Assembly (NCBI GenBank): GCA_046757585.1
Contig: JBHHYR010000007.1
Coordinates: 1 to 44,863, forward strand
Source of the DNA: JBHHYR01 sp046757585
Lineage (GTDB): Bacteria; Desulfobacterota; Binatia; HRBIN30
Direction: 5' to 3'
DNA length: 44,863 bases
The stretch's first letter is position 1, and each line of letters opens with the position of its first letter. The notes beneath the pieces are model-generated. The model was not told the DNA's origin and ran no database searches. It worked only from the letters and a program-made list of their open reading frames with translations. Below, in pieces: positions 8,059 to 15,327 of the stretch. A program made the translations under genes and the position numbers.

Positions 8059-8157
8059 GAGAGGAACACGAGTCCGAAGTCTGAGGTCCCACGGACGACC
8101 CTGCAAAATCGACCAACCTGAAGGAGGCCGGTGACGGCCAACGGAGAGATAGAGAAC

Positions 8158-9102
8158 ATGGCACGGAAGAAGATTGCCCTGATCGGGGCGGGAATGATTG
8201 GTGGCACCCTGGCACACTTGACTTTGCTCAAGCGGCTCGGGGACGTCGTGCTGTTTGATGTCATCGAGGGGCTGCCCCAAGGGAAGGCGCTGGATCTCCT
8301 CGAAGTGGGCCCGATCGACGGCTTTGATGCCTCGGTGGTCGGAACGAACACCTACGAGGAGATTACCGGCGCCGACGTGTGCATCGTCACCGCCGGGTTG
8401 CCGCGGAAGCCCGGCATGAGCCGCGACGACTTGCTGTCAGTGAACACCAAGATCATGGTCGACGTCGCAACCAACATCCGCGAGCGCGCCCCGGAGGCGT
8501 TCGTCATCGTCATTACCAACCCGCTGGATGCCATGGTCACCACGATGAAGCGCGTGACCGGCTTTCCAAAGCAGCGGGTAGTGGGGCAAGCCGGGATCCT
8601 CGACTCAGCGCGCTACCGAACGTTCGTCGCCATGGAGTTGGGCGTGTCGGTGCAAAGCGTGACCGCCATTGTCCTCGGCGGGCACGGCGACGATATGGTT
8701 CCCGTGCGCAGTTACTGCCAAGTGGGCGGCGTGCCGGTGGATAAGCTGATTCCTGCCGCACGACTGGATGCCATCGAGACGCGCGTCCGCCGGGCCGGCG
8801 GCGAGATCGTCAACCTTCTCAAGAGCTCGGCGTTCTGCTCTCCAGCCCACGCCGCCATCCAGATGGCGGAAGCGTATCTGTACGACCGCAAACAGATCTT
8901 GCCCTGTGCCGCACTGCTGGAGGGCGAATACGGCGTGAACGGATTCTACCTTGGGGTTCCAGTCGTCATCGGCGGCGGCGGCGTGGAACGGGTCGTGGAA
9001 ATCGACCTGACCCCAGCCGAGCGCCAGGCGCTCGACGGATCCGTACATCACGTACAGGAGCTGGTACAGGCGGCGGAGAAGTTTCTCCCGGCGTCGGGAT
9101 AG
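8158..9102 (+). CDS. mdh: Malate dehydrogenase (NAD-dependent, LDH-like type)
   Basis: TCA-cycle enzyme interconverting malate and oxaloacetate with NAD. The protein has 314 residues. Rossmann loop GAGMIGG is at 10-16. The substrate-specificity loop RKPGMSRDDL carries R83 and R89, the arginines that select malate over lactate. LDSARYR carries R152 with the neighbouring aspartate, and the catalytic histidine is H176 in GGHGDDM. The ATG at 8158 is preceded by GGAGAG at 8143. A GTG at 8131, 3 bases after AAGGAGG, would add nine non-conserved residues. sucC follows after 86 bases, and the pair is probably one transcript. mdh-sucC-sucD is a common TCA arrangement, but sucD is missing here. Confidence 0.96.
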   Translation: MARKKIALIGAGMIGGTLAHLTLLKRLGDVVLFDVIEGLPQGKALDLLEVGPIDGFDASVVGTNTYEEITGADVCIVTAGLPRKPGMSRDDLLSVNTKIMVDVATNIRERAPEAFVIVITNPLDAMVTTMKRVTGFPKQRVVGQAGILDSARYRTFVAMELGVSVQSVTAIVLGGHGDDMVPVRSYCQVGGVPVDKLIPAARLDAIETRVRRAGGEIVNLLKSSAFCSPAHAAIQMAEAYLYDRKQILPCAALLEGEYGVNGFYLGVPVVIGGGGVERVVEIDLTPAERQALDGSVHHVQELVQAAEKFLPASG

Positions 9103-9188
9103 ATCCGTTCCACGGGCGAGCACTTGGCCGTCCCGACAGGCACCGGCCGAGCACTCCCGTATCGGTCTTCGACCGGGAAGGAGCACGC

Positions 9189-10352
9189 ATGAACATTCAC
9201 GAATTCCAAGCCAAGGAGATTCTCCGCCGGTACGGTGTCGCGGTGCCCGACGGCCGGGTTGCTACGAGCGCAGAGGAGGCAGGCGCCGTCGCACGCGAGC
9301 TCGGCGGCGTGTGCGTTGTCAAGGCGCAAATTCACGCTGGCGGCCGGGGCAAAGCAGGCGGTGTCAAGGTCTGCAAGACGCCCGAGCAGGTACGCGACTT
9401 TGCACGCGGCCTCCTGGGTAAAACGCTGGTCACGCACCAGACGGGCCCTGCGGGCCGAACGGTTCGCCGCGTGCTCGTCGAGCGAGGATGTGACATCGGC
9501 CGGGAACTCTACCTGGGCATGGTCATCGACCGCACGCGCGCATGGCCAACCCTGATCGCCAGTAGTGAAGGAGGCGTCGAGATCGAAGAGGTCGCCTCCC
9601 GATCACCGGAAAAGATTCTCCGCGAGCCGATCGACCCTGCGGTTGCAATTCAGGCGTTTCAGGCTCGCAAGCTCGCGTTCGCCCTCGGGCTCCCGAAAGC
9701 AAGCGTGCAGAAGGCCGTGTCATTCATCGGGAGCCTGTACCGCGCCTTTATCCAATCAGACTGCTCACTGGCCGAGATCAACCCGCTCGTCCTGACGCAG
9801 AGTGGAGACCTCCTCGCACTCGATGCAAAGATGGGTTGCGACGACAATGCGCTCTTCCGTCATGCCGATATCCGTGAGTTTCGGGACCTGAACGAGGAGG
9901 ATCCCAAGGAGGTCGAAGCCTCACGGTACGGCCTCAGCTATATCTCACTGAACGGTAATATCGGCTGCATGGTGAATGGTGCCGGCCTCGCCATGTCCAC
10001 GATGGACATCATCAAGCAGTACGGCGGCGAACCCGCGAACTTCCTCGACGTCGGCGGCGGCGCGACGACGGAGAAGGTAACTGCAGCGTTTAAAATCCTG
10101 CTCTCGGACCCCCATGTCAAAGCGGTCCTGATCAATATTTTCGGTGGCATCATGAAATGCGATGTCATCGCGAGGGGTGTGGTGGCCGCGGCACGAGACA
10201 TCCATCTCGAGGTCCCCCTCGTCGTCCGCTTGGAAGGAACCAACGTGGAGCTTGGAACGCAGATCCTTGCGGAGTCGAATCTCGATATCGTGTCCGCTGC
10301 AGATATGGCCGACGCCGCACAGAAAGTGGTCGCCGCGGCCAGCCAAGCTTGA
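9189..10352 (+). CDS. sucC: Succinate-CoA ligase (ADP-forming) beta subunit
   Basis: 387 residues, full length (E. coli 388). An ATP-grasp N-terminal domain (MNIHEFQAKEILRRYGV, KAQIHAGGRGKAGGV, SLAEINPLVLT) is followed by a C-terminal CoA-ligase domain (GLAMSTMDIIKQYGG, NFLDVGGGA, NIFGGIMKCD, VRLEGTNVELG). The subunit needs an alpha partner (SucD), which carries the phosphohistidine. No sucD or remnant follows; the next 310 bases are non-coding and the next gene is on the other strand. A strong GGAAGGAG precedes the ATG, and just upstream CGGTC-TTC-GACCG (9163-9175) can form a small hairpin that may leave the ribosome site exposed (inference). Confidence 0.95.
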   Translation: MNIHEFQAKEILRRYGVAVPDGRVATSAEEAGAVARELGGVCVVKAQIHAGGRGKAGGVKVCKTPEQVRDFARGLLGKTLVTHQTGPAGRTVRRVLVERGCDIGRELYLGMVIDRTRAWPTLIASSEGGVEIEEVASRSPEKILREPIDPAVAIQAFQARKLAFALGLPKASVQKAVSFIGSLYRAFIQSDCSLAEINPLVLTQSGDLLALDAKMGCDDNALFRHADIREFRDLNEEDPKEVEASRYGLSYISLNGNIGCMVNGAGLAMSTMDIIKQYGGEPANFLDVGGGATTEKVTAAFKILLSDPHVKAVLINIFGGIMKCDVIARGVVAAARDIHLEVPLVVRLEGTNVELGTQILAESNLDIVSAADMADAAQKVVAAASQA

Positions 10353-10373
10353 ATCGCTACGCCCTCAAGGCCC

Positions 10374-10567
10374 TGTGGACAACCTGTGGATCGTGCTGTC
10401 CCAGCGCCCGTGGCACCAGGTGCTCCGTCGGTTGCCTGACTTCCACGCCGCAGCTGATCGAAGTAAGTCCTAATAATATCCATATGTTGCATATATTACT
10501 CTAGTGAAGGATCCAGTGTACCAATCTGAGGCCGCGCCCGCACTTGCGAAACTGCGGATGTGGATAA
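10374..10567 (-). other. DnaA-box-like cluster (possible origin-like element)
   Basis: TGTGGACAA (10374-10382) and TGTGGATCG (10385-10393) lie exactly 11 bases apart, and TGTGGATAA (10559-10567) is a perfect copy of the consensus DnaA box TTATCCACA read on the minus strand. All three face the same way. An AT-rich block unusual for this genome lies between them. This looks origin-like, but no dnaA, dnaN, gyrB or parAB is in the window. The rightward-located ribosomal operons are on the minus strand, which would be lagging if replication started here. Confidence 0.35.
10467..10505. repeat. AT-rich imperfect inverted repeat
   Basis: The block is strongly AT-rich in a GC-rich surrounding. ATATG (10482-10486) and CATAT (10490-10494) form a perfect 5-bp stem around TTG. 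TAAT further out on the left can pair with ATTA on the right with a short bulge. Candidate DNA-unwinding element, protein site or fortuitous AT island. Confidence 0.45.
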
Positions 10568-10578
10568 GGAGGAAGAAC

Positions 10579-10603
10579 GGGAGGCGGGAGGGGAGAACCA
10601 GGG
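10579..10603 (+). other. G-quadruplex motif within a purine-rich tract
   Basis: Four G-runs (10579-10581, 10586-10588, 10590-10593, 10601-10603) are separated by 4, 1 and 7 bases, satisfying the G3+N1-7 rule. They lie in a nearly pure purine tract from about 10563 to 10650, just after the perfect DnaA-type 9-mer. Confidence 0.5.
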
Positions 10604-10662
10604 AGGTGAACACCAGGAACGAAACAGCGGGGACGAGGGAGTAGGGACCGCGGGCCTGTGAC

Positions 10663-11415
10663 TTATAACTCTTCTCGGATCACGACGTCGCGCGGCCCTG
10701 CCGTCGTAGCTTTGACGTTGCCGTTGAGTAACAGCTCCACGCGCAGATCTTCACCGGTGAACGGGGCGCGCGCAAAAACAGCATTCACGCTTTCACGCGC
10801 TCCTTCAAGAAAGAGGATGGTTGGCGCCTGGCTACACGACGCCGTGCTATTTACGGTGCAGGGCACCGGCAGGATGCTGGTCGTGAAAGCGTCGCCCACT
10901 GTCCCCGTGAAACCTACCCCGAAGAGTCCAGAATCCTCAGGGGTGAAACAAGACCCCGTGTCACCCGCGGGCGCACAAATATTAAAGCGCACCTCCAGCT
11001 TTGGTGCAGTGGGAGTACCTACCGGTGCTGCCGAGCTACCAATAGCAACTGTTGCCGTGTCTTTGCTGGCTGTTGAACGATCACTCACCTGCGTCTCCGC
11101 GGTCTCGGAGACCACTGAGAGTGTCACAGCAATCTCGGCGTCCCCGGTCCGCACGAACGTCGCCTCGTAGGGCGGTGGCGCGTCCTCGACAACAAAGCTG
11201 AAAATTCCGTTCACGACAAACTCCTGGCCCATAATACTCGGGTGGGTGACACCGCCGGTCACCAGGGAAACTACCGCAAACTTCGTCGATCCGGAGACCT
11301 GAAAACGCACCTCGGGAAAGGCAGTCCGCCCCGAGCCGGACGAGCCGCAACCCGCGGTACCCAAGGCGGCAAGCAACGCAACGAAGGTCGCGACCCTAGA
11401 GGAACGCTGTATCAT
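10663..11415 (-). CDS. Predicted lipoprotein of unknown function
   Basis: 250 residues from the ATG at 11415, preceded by GCGAGGTG; the frame is open further upstream but that part lacks a signal sequence and is Arg/Ser-rich. The N-terminus MIQRSSRVATFVALLAALGT then AGC forms a lipoprotein signal with C23, although threonine at -3 is not canonical. The mature part is rich in Val/Thr/Ser and short beta-prone segments, with two cysteine pairs (in FNICAPAGDTGSC and PCTVNSTASC). It suggests an extracytoplasmic beta-sandwich; no family was recognised. It stands alone on the minus strand, convergent to sucC and divergent from the metallopeptidase gene. Confidence 0.65.
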   Translation of the reverse strand: MIQRSSRVATFVALLAALGTAGCGSSGSGRTAFPEVRFQVSGSTKFAVVSLVTGGVTHPSIMGQEFVVNGIFSFVVEDAPPPYEATFVRTGDAEIAVTLSVVSETAETQVSDRSTASKDTATVAIGSSAAPVGTPTAPKLEVRFNICAPAGDTGSCFTPEDSGLFGVGFTGTVGDAFTTSILPVPCTVNSTASCSQAPTILFLEGARESVNAVFARAPFTGEDLRVELLLNGNVKATTAGPRDVVIREEL

Positions 11416-11560
11416 TGACACCTCGCTTCTGGCAGGATTGATTCCCATGGTCAAGATAGCCAGAGTCCGAGCTCCGTCAGCGTTGCGGGTTCGCGACGTC
11501 GCTGGTACCGGCGGCTCCCGTGAGCTGTGGCACCCCTCGAAATTGGGGTAGGATGTTTCG

Positions 11561-11929
11561 ATGGATCGGAACGAGTTCGAAGCGTTGGTGCGCGACGCTC
11601 TTGATGATCTGCCTGCCGAGTTTGCGCGGCATCTAGACAACGTCGAGGTGGTCGTTGAAGACGAACCGGATCCCGCCTTGCTGCGCTCCCTGCGCATGAA
11701 CCCACGCCACCAGACGCTCTTCGGACTCTATCAGGGCGTACCGCTCCACCTTCGTGGCGCCGCGTACGGCGGCGTGCTGCCTGACAAGATCAGTATCTTC
11801 TACGGTCCCTTGCGACGGGCGTTCCGCTCACCTGATCGCATCCGGCAGCAAGTCCGCACGACGGTCATGCACGAGATCGGACACTTCTTCGGCCTCGACG
11901 ACAAGACCATACGTGCCCTTGGCTACTAA
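11561..11929 (+). CDS. Zincin-like metallopeptidase (PF06262 type)
   Basis: 122 residues with the zinc motif HEIGHFFGLDD (H104, E105, H108, D114) near the C-terminus, as in the small metallopeptidase family typified by PF06262/DUF1025. The N-terminus MDRNEFEALVRDALDDLP and the core VPLHLRGAAYGGVLPDKISIFYGPL also fit this family. There is no signal peptide, so it should be cytosolic. Its substrate is not known to me. TAGGATG lies just upstream of the ATG. It is a single gene divergent from the lipoprotein and convergent to the cupredoxin gene. Confidence 0.88.
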   Translation: MDRNEFEALVRDALDDLPAEFARHLDNVEVVVEDEPDPALLRSLRMNPRHQTLFGLYQGVPLHLRGAAYGGVLPDKISIFYGPLRRAFRSPDRIRQQVRTTVMHEIGHFFGLDDKTIRALGY

Positions 11930-12068
11930 CCGTGATCCGGCAACGTGACCATGCTGGGAAGGTTTTCTCGTGCCTCACAGGAGACGCACGGCAGGGAGCT
12001 CGTTGTTTTCGCCCGCAATGGCGTAACTTCTACGGACCACCGAGTTCGCTCGGGACCTGTCCAGCTGG

Positions 12069-12089
12069 CCGGCCCGACGCTCAGGCCGG
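12069..12089. terminator. GC hairpin between convergent genes (weak terminator candidate)
   Basis: CCGGCC (12069-12074) and GGCCGG (12084-12089) form a 6-bp stem with a 9-base loop between the ends of the metallopeptidase and cupredoxin genes. No T-run follows on either strand, so intrinsic termination is uncertain. Confidence 0.25.
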
Positions 12090-12121
12090 TTCGAAGGGAC
12101 CGCCTCCGTAATGTTCCGTGC

Positions 12122-12475
12122 TCACTCGAGCACGACCAACCGCCCTCCGACGTGAGCCGCATGCAGCTGGCAGCTGAACGGGAAGATGCCGGCTTTGTCT
12201 GCAACGAACTCGATCTCTTTCGGCTCTCCGCGCGTGACCACCGTCAGGATCTTGTAGGCAGGAATGGTAAAGCCATGCTGATCCGCACCCGGGACATTGT
12301 TGATCAACTTGATCTTCACCTTATCGCCCTTGTGCACGACGAGCGTTCCGGGCAGCCAGATTTTCGTGCCTTTGTACTCGATGTTGACGACCGTGAAGTT
12401 GTCGACGTGTTGCGCGAAGACAGGACCAGCCGACAGCACGGCTCCGAGCGCGAGAATGGTCGCGATCTTTCGCAT
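12122..12475 (-). CDS. Secreted cupredoxin-domain protein
   Basis: 117 residues from the ATG at 12475, which has a strong AAGGAGG eight bases upstream; an upstream in-frame start is unlikely. A Sec signal peptide (MRKIATILALGAVLSAGPVFA) is cleaved after VFA, giving a periplasmic domain of about 96 residues. The cupredoxin pattern is present: H67 in DQHGFTIP and C102/H105/H108 in FSCQLHAAHVGG. In common type-1 sites the last ligand is Met (CxxHxxM); here His occupies that place. It may be a copper electron carrier or a copper-binding protein; no partner gene is next to it. It is divergent from uvrB. Confidence 0.85.
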   Translation of the reverse strand: MRKIATILALGAVLSAGPVFAQHVDNFTVVNIEYKGTKIWLPGTLVVHKGDKVKIKLINNVPGADQHGFTIPAYKILTVVTRGEPKEIEFVADKAGIFPFSCQLHAAHVGGRLVVLE

Positions 12476-12584
12476 AGTCGTATCCTCCTTGAATTGAACG
12501 TGGCGCCGGTTTCGCACAAGCATGCCCTGAATTCAACCGTGCTCCCCCTACCCTGCCCCAGCCGGTCTGCTATAAAGCCATGCT

Positions 12585-14594
12585 GTGCGACGCCCTGGCA
12601 GCTTTACGTTGAAGGCAGATTTCGCCCCGCAAGGAGATCAACCGCAGGCCATCGCACAGCTCACCGAGGGGATCGCTCGCGGCCGGTCGCATCAGGTGCT
12701 CCTGGGCGTCACCGGCTCCGGCAAGACCTTCACCATGGCGAACGTGCTGGCCCAGGTCAACAAGCCGACGCTGGTCATGGCACCCAACAAGACCTTGGCG
12801 GCACAGCTCTACAACGAGTTCAAGGTGCTCTTCCCGGACAACGCGGTCCGCTACTTCGTCAGCTACTACGACTACTATCAGCCGGAAGCGTACGTGCCGA
12901 GCACGGACACGTACATCGAGAAAGACTCCTCCATCAACGACGAGATCGACAAGATGCGCCACTCGGCCACCAAGGCGCTGCTGGAACGCAACGATGTCCT
13001 CATCGTTGCCAGCGTCTCGTGCATCTACGGGCTGGGCTCTCCCGAGGCATACTTCGACATGCTCGTTTTTCTCGAGCGCGGTGCCGAGGTGGACCGGGAT
13101 CAGCTACTGCGCAAGCTCGTCGATATCCAGTATGCCCGCAACGACTACGATTTCCATCGCGGCACTTTCCGGGTGCGCGGCGACGTGGTGGAGGTCTTCC
13201 CCGCCTACGAGGAAGCGCGTGCCATCCGCGTCGAGCTGTTCGGTGATCGTGTCGAGACGATCGCCGAGATCGATCCCTTGCGCGGCAAGGTGCTGCGACG
13301 TCTGAGCTCGGTCGCCATTTACCCGGCCAGCCACTACGTCACCACGCCTGACCGGCTGGAGGAAGCCATTGCGTGCATCCGCCAGGAGCTGGCGGAACGG
13401 CTCGGCCAGCTGCGCGCCGACAACAAGCTTCTGGAAGCGCAGCGGCTCGAACAACGTACGTTGTACGACCTCGAAATGCTCACCGAGATGGGGTTCTGTA
13501 CCGGCATCGAGAACTACTCGCGGCACCTCACCGGCCGCGCACCCGGCGAGCCCCCGCCGACGCTGCTGAACTACTTTCCCGACGATTGGCTGCTGTTCAT
13601 CGATGAAAGCCACGTCACTGTCCCACAGATCGGTGGCATGTATCGTGGCGATCGTTCCCGGAAGGAAACTCTCGTGGAGTACGGTTTCCGCTTGCCCTCA
13701 GCGTTGGACAACCGCCCGCTGAACTTCCAGGAGTTCGAAGCGCTCACACGCACCGTGGTGTACGTCTCCGCAACGCCGGGTGAGTACGAGCTGCGGCAGA
13801 CTGGCGGTGAAATCGTCGAGCAGCTGATTCGCCCAACCGGCTTGATGGACCCGGAAGTCATCGTGCGCCCGGCCGGGCACCAAGTCGACGATCTCCTAGA
13901 GGAGATTCGTGTCCGCGTCGGCCGCAACGAACGCGTCCTGGTCACCACGCTGACGAAGAAGATGGCCGAGGATCTGACCGACTACTACCACGAGCTGGGC
14001 CTACGGGTGCGCTACCTGCACTCCGACATCGAAACCCTGGAACGGGTCGAGATCATCCGTGATCTGCGCCGGGGGGAGTTCGACGTGCTCGTTGGCATCA
14101 ACCTGCTGCGGGAGGGGCTCGACCTCCCGGAGGTCTCCCTGGTCGCCATCCTCGACGCTGACAAGGAAGGCTATTTGCGCTCCGAGCGCTCCCTGATCCA
14201 GACCATCGGCCGCGCCGCCCGCAACGTGAACGGCACGGTCCTCATGTACGCCGACCACATCACGGTCTCCATGCGCCGCGCGATCGACGAAACCAACCGC
14301 CGCCGGGCTGTGCAAGCCGCGTTCAATCGCGAGCACGGCATCACGCCGCAAACCATTCAGAAGGCGATCGCCACTCGCTGGGCCGAGGTGGCCGAGGCGG
14401 ACTACGTCGACATTCCCGTCGCGTCGGAGTCGGCCGAGGAATACGTCACCCTGGCAGACATCCCGAAGCGGGTCGCCGCACTGCAGAAGGAAATGCGCGC
14501 CGCCGCCGGGCAGCTCGAGTTCGAGCGCGCCGCCGAGCTCCGCGACCGTATCCAGCACCTCCAGACTCGCGAGCTTGCCCTCAGGGGCTCATAG
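12585..14594 (+). CDS. uvrB: Excinuclease ABC subunit B
   Basis: Nucleotide-excision-repair helicase-like subunit that is loaded by UvrA, verifies damage and recruits UvrC. The 669 residues are full length. Walker A is GVTGSGKT (41-48), the beta-hairpin is YYDYYQPEAYVPSTDTYIEK, the Walker B-type box is FIDESH, domain IV/V motifs include EGLDLPEVSLVAILDADKEG and QTIGRAARN, and the C-terminal UVR motif is AAGQLEFERAAELRDRI. The start is GTG; an in-frame stop at 12573-12575 excludes anything longer. There is no Shine-Dalgarno. A TATAAA at 12571-12576 ends eight bases before the GTG, which would place transcription start almost at the codon. Confidence 0.97.
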   Translation: MRRPGSFTLKADFAPQGDQPQAIAQLTEGIARGRSHQVLLGVTGSGKTFTMANVLAQVNKPTLVMAPNKTLAAQLYNEFKVLFPDNAVRYFVSYYDYYQPEAYVPSTDTYIEKDSSINDEIDKMRHSATKALLERNDVLIVASVSCIYGLGSPEAYFDMLVFLERGAEVDRDQLLRKLVDIQYARNDYDFHRGTFRVRGDVVEVFPAYEEARAIRVELFGDRVETIAEIDPLRGKVLRRLSSVAIYPASHYVTTPDRLEEAIACIRQELAERLGQLRADNKLLEAQRLEQRTLYDLEMLTEMGFCTGIENYSRHLTGRAPGEPPPTLLNYFPDDWLLFIDESHVTVPQIGGMYRGDRSRKETLVEYGFRLPSALDNRPLNFQEFEALTRTVVYVSATPGEYELRQTGGEIVEQLIRPTGLMDPEVIVRPAGHQVDDLLEEIRVRVGRNERVLVTTLTKKMAEDLTDYYHELGLRVRYLHSDIETLERVEIIRDLRRGEFDVLVGINLLREGLDLPEVSLVAILDADKEGYLRSERSLIQTIGRAARNVNGTVLMYADHITVSMRRAIDETNRRRAVQAAFNREHGITPQTIQKAIATRWAEVAEADYVDIPVASESAEEYVTLADIPKRVAALQKEMRAAAGQLEFERAAELRDRIQHLQTRELALRGS

Positions 14595-14595
14595 T

Positions 14596-14635
14596 GGCTC
14601 CGGTGTTTCTCGCTTTCTGCTCCCCGGACGGAGCC
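14596..14635 (+). terminator. Inverted repeat after uvrB (weak terminator candidate)
   Basis: GGCTCCG (14596-14602) and CGGAGCC (14629-14635) form a perfect 7-bp stem around a 26-base loop, beginning one base after the uvrB stop. The loop is pyrimidine-rich but no T-run follows the right arm. It may stabilise the 3' end of the message or act with Rho. Confidence 0.3.
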
Positions 14636-14842
14636 GATGTACATGCTCCCCTCCGCATCGTTACGCCGCCTGCTTGGGCGTGCTTTTCGAGCCCGGGAAG
14701 GGTAGTATACGCCGCAACTTGGTGGTGATCCCAGCGACAAAGACATGAGAGGACGGCCCCGCAGCCACACCAGGACGGGGGCGCACCGGAGCCAGCTGTG
14801 AAGCGAGCGGGAGAGCTGCCGGTGCAGCAAGAGGGAGGTCTG

Positions 14843-15232
14843 ATGCGACTGGCCGTGGCCGTTGGTCTGTTCATTGCGCTGTGCGCTCCGCCACACGCCC
14901 AGGCACAAGATGCAGCGAGCGCTTTCAAGGGCTTCTGTGAAGGATGGATGCACAAGCTCCAGGACCGCGAGCAGATCAATGCGAGCCACATCAAATGGCA
15001 GACGGCCCCCGCCGGGGTACACGGTGCCTACATCGGTTACACACGCAAGCACACGTGTACCGTGAAGAACGGCACAGCGTCAGTACCGGTGGGCACCATT
15101 CGCTACCTCGAGGTGCGTTACGAGAAGCAGGGCAGCAGTATCGAACAAGCTGAGCACAGTCGGCCGCGACCTGTGGAAACCACCGAGGTCACCGAAATCT
15201 TTCGCTTCAGCGGCGGCAAGTGGGTGTATTAG
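14843..15232 (+). CDS. Small secreted protein of unknown function
   Basis: 129 residues from the ATG at 14843, with GGGAGG just upstream. An upstream in-frame ATG at 14798 would bury the signal peptide behind 15 polar residues. Sec signal MRLAVAVGLFIALCAPPHAQA with a likely cut after AQA (residue 21). The mature domain of about 108 residues has two cysteines (FCEGWM and HTCTVKN), which could form a disulfide. Its second half is beta-prone (VPVGTIRYLEVRYEK, VTEIFRFSGGKWVY). I do not recognise the family. It is the last rightward gene before the convergent giant gene, and a strong stem-loop follows it. Confidence 0.7.
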   Translation: MRLAVAVGLFIALCAPPHAQAQDAASAFKGFCEGWMHKLQDREQINASHIKWQTAPAGVHGAYIGYTRKHTCTVKNGTASVPVGTIRYLEVRYEKQGSSIEQAEHSRPRPVETTEVTEIFRFSGGKWVY

Positions 15233-15289
15233 GACGCAACCGAGGCTCGCGCACCTTGCCCCCGAAAACGCTTCAAGCAGTCGTGCCCG

Positions 15290-15325
15290 CCAGCGTACGG
15301 CCTTCCCCGGCCGTTTCTTCGCTGG
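15290..15325. terminator. Probable bidirectional intrinsic terminator
   Basis: A nested stem: the outer arm is CCAGCG (15290-15295) with CGCTGG (15320-15325). The inner arm is ACGGCC (15297-15302) with GGCCGT (15309-15314) around TTCCCC. On the plus strand the inner stem runs into TTTCTT. It sits between the stop of the small secreted protein and the stop of the giant gene, where both transcripts should end. Confidence 0.6.
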
Positions 15326-15327
15326 TG

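Larger units (their letters stand above)
10353..10662. other. Non-coding region after sucC (310 bases)
   Basis: I see no gene here and no trace of sucD. The stretch holds a cluster of DnaA-box-like 9-mers, an AT-rich inverted repeat and a G-rich purine tract running to about 10650, each listed separately. It lies between convergent genes (sucC rightward, the lipoprotein leftward), so promoters are not expected, which makes the structured content harder to explain. Confidence 0.6.

Noticed and set aside
11945..13246. 433-codon plus-strand frame spanning the cupredoxin gene and the uvrB start
   Set aside because: It is antisense to a signal-peptide gene with a strong Shine-Dalgarno and out of frame with uvrB. 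The composition is low-complexity Arg/His/Gly.
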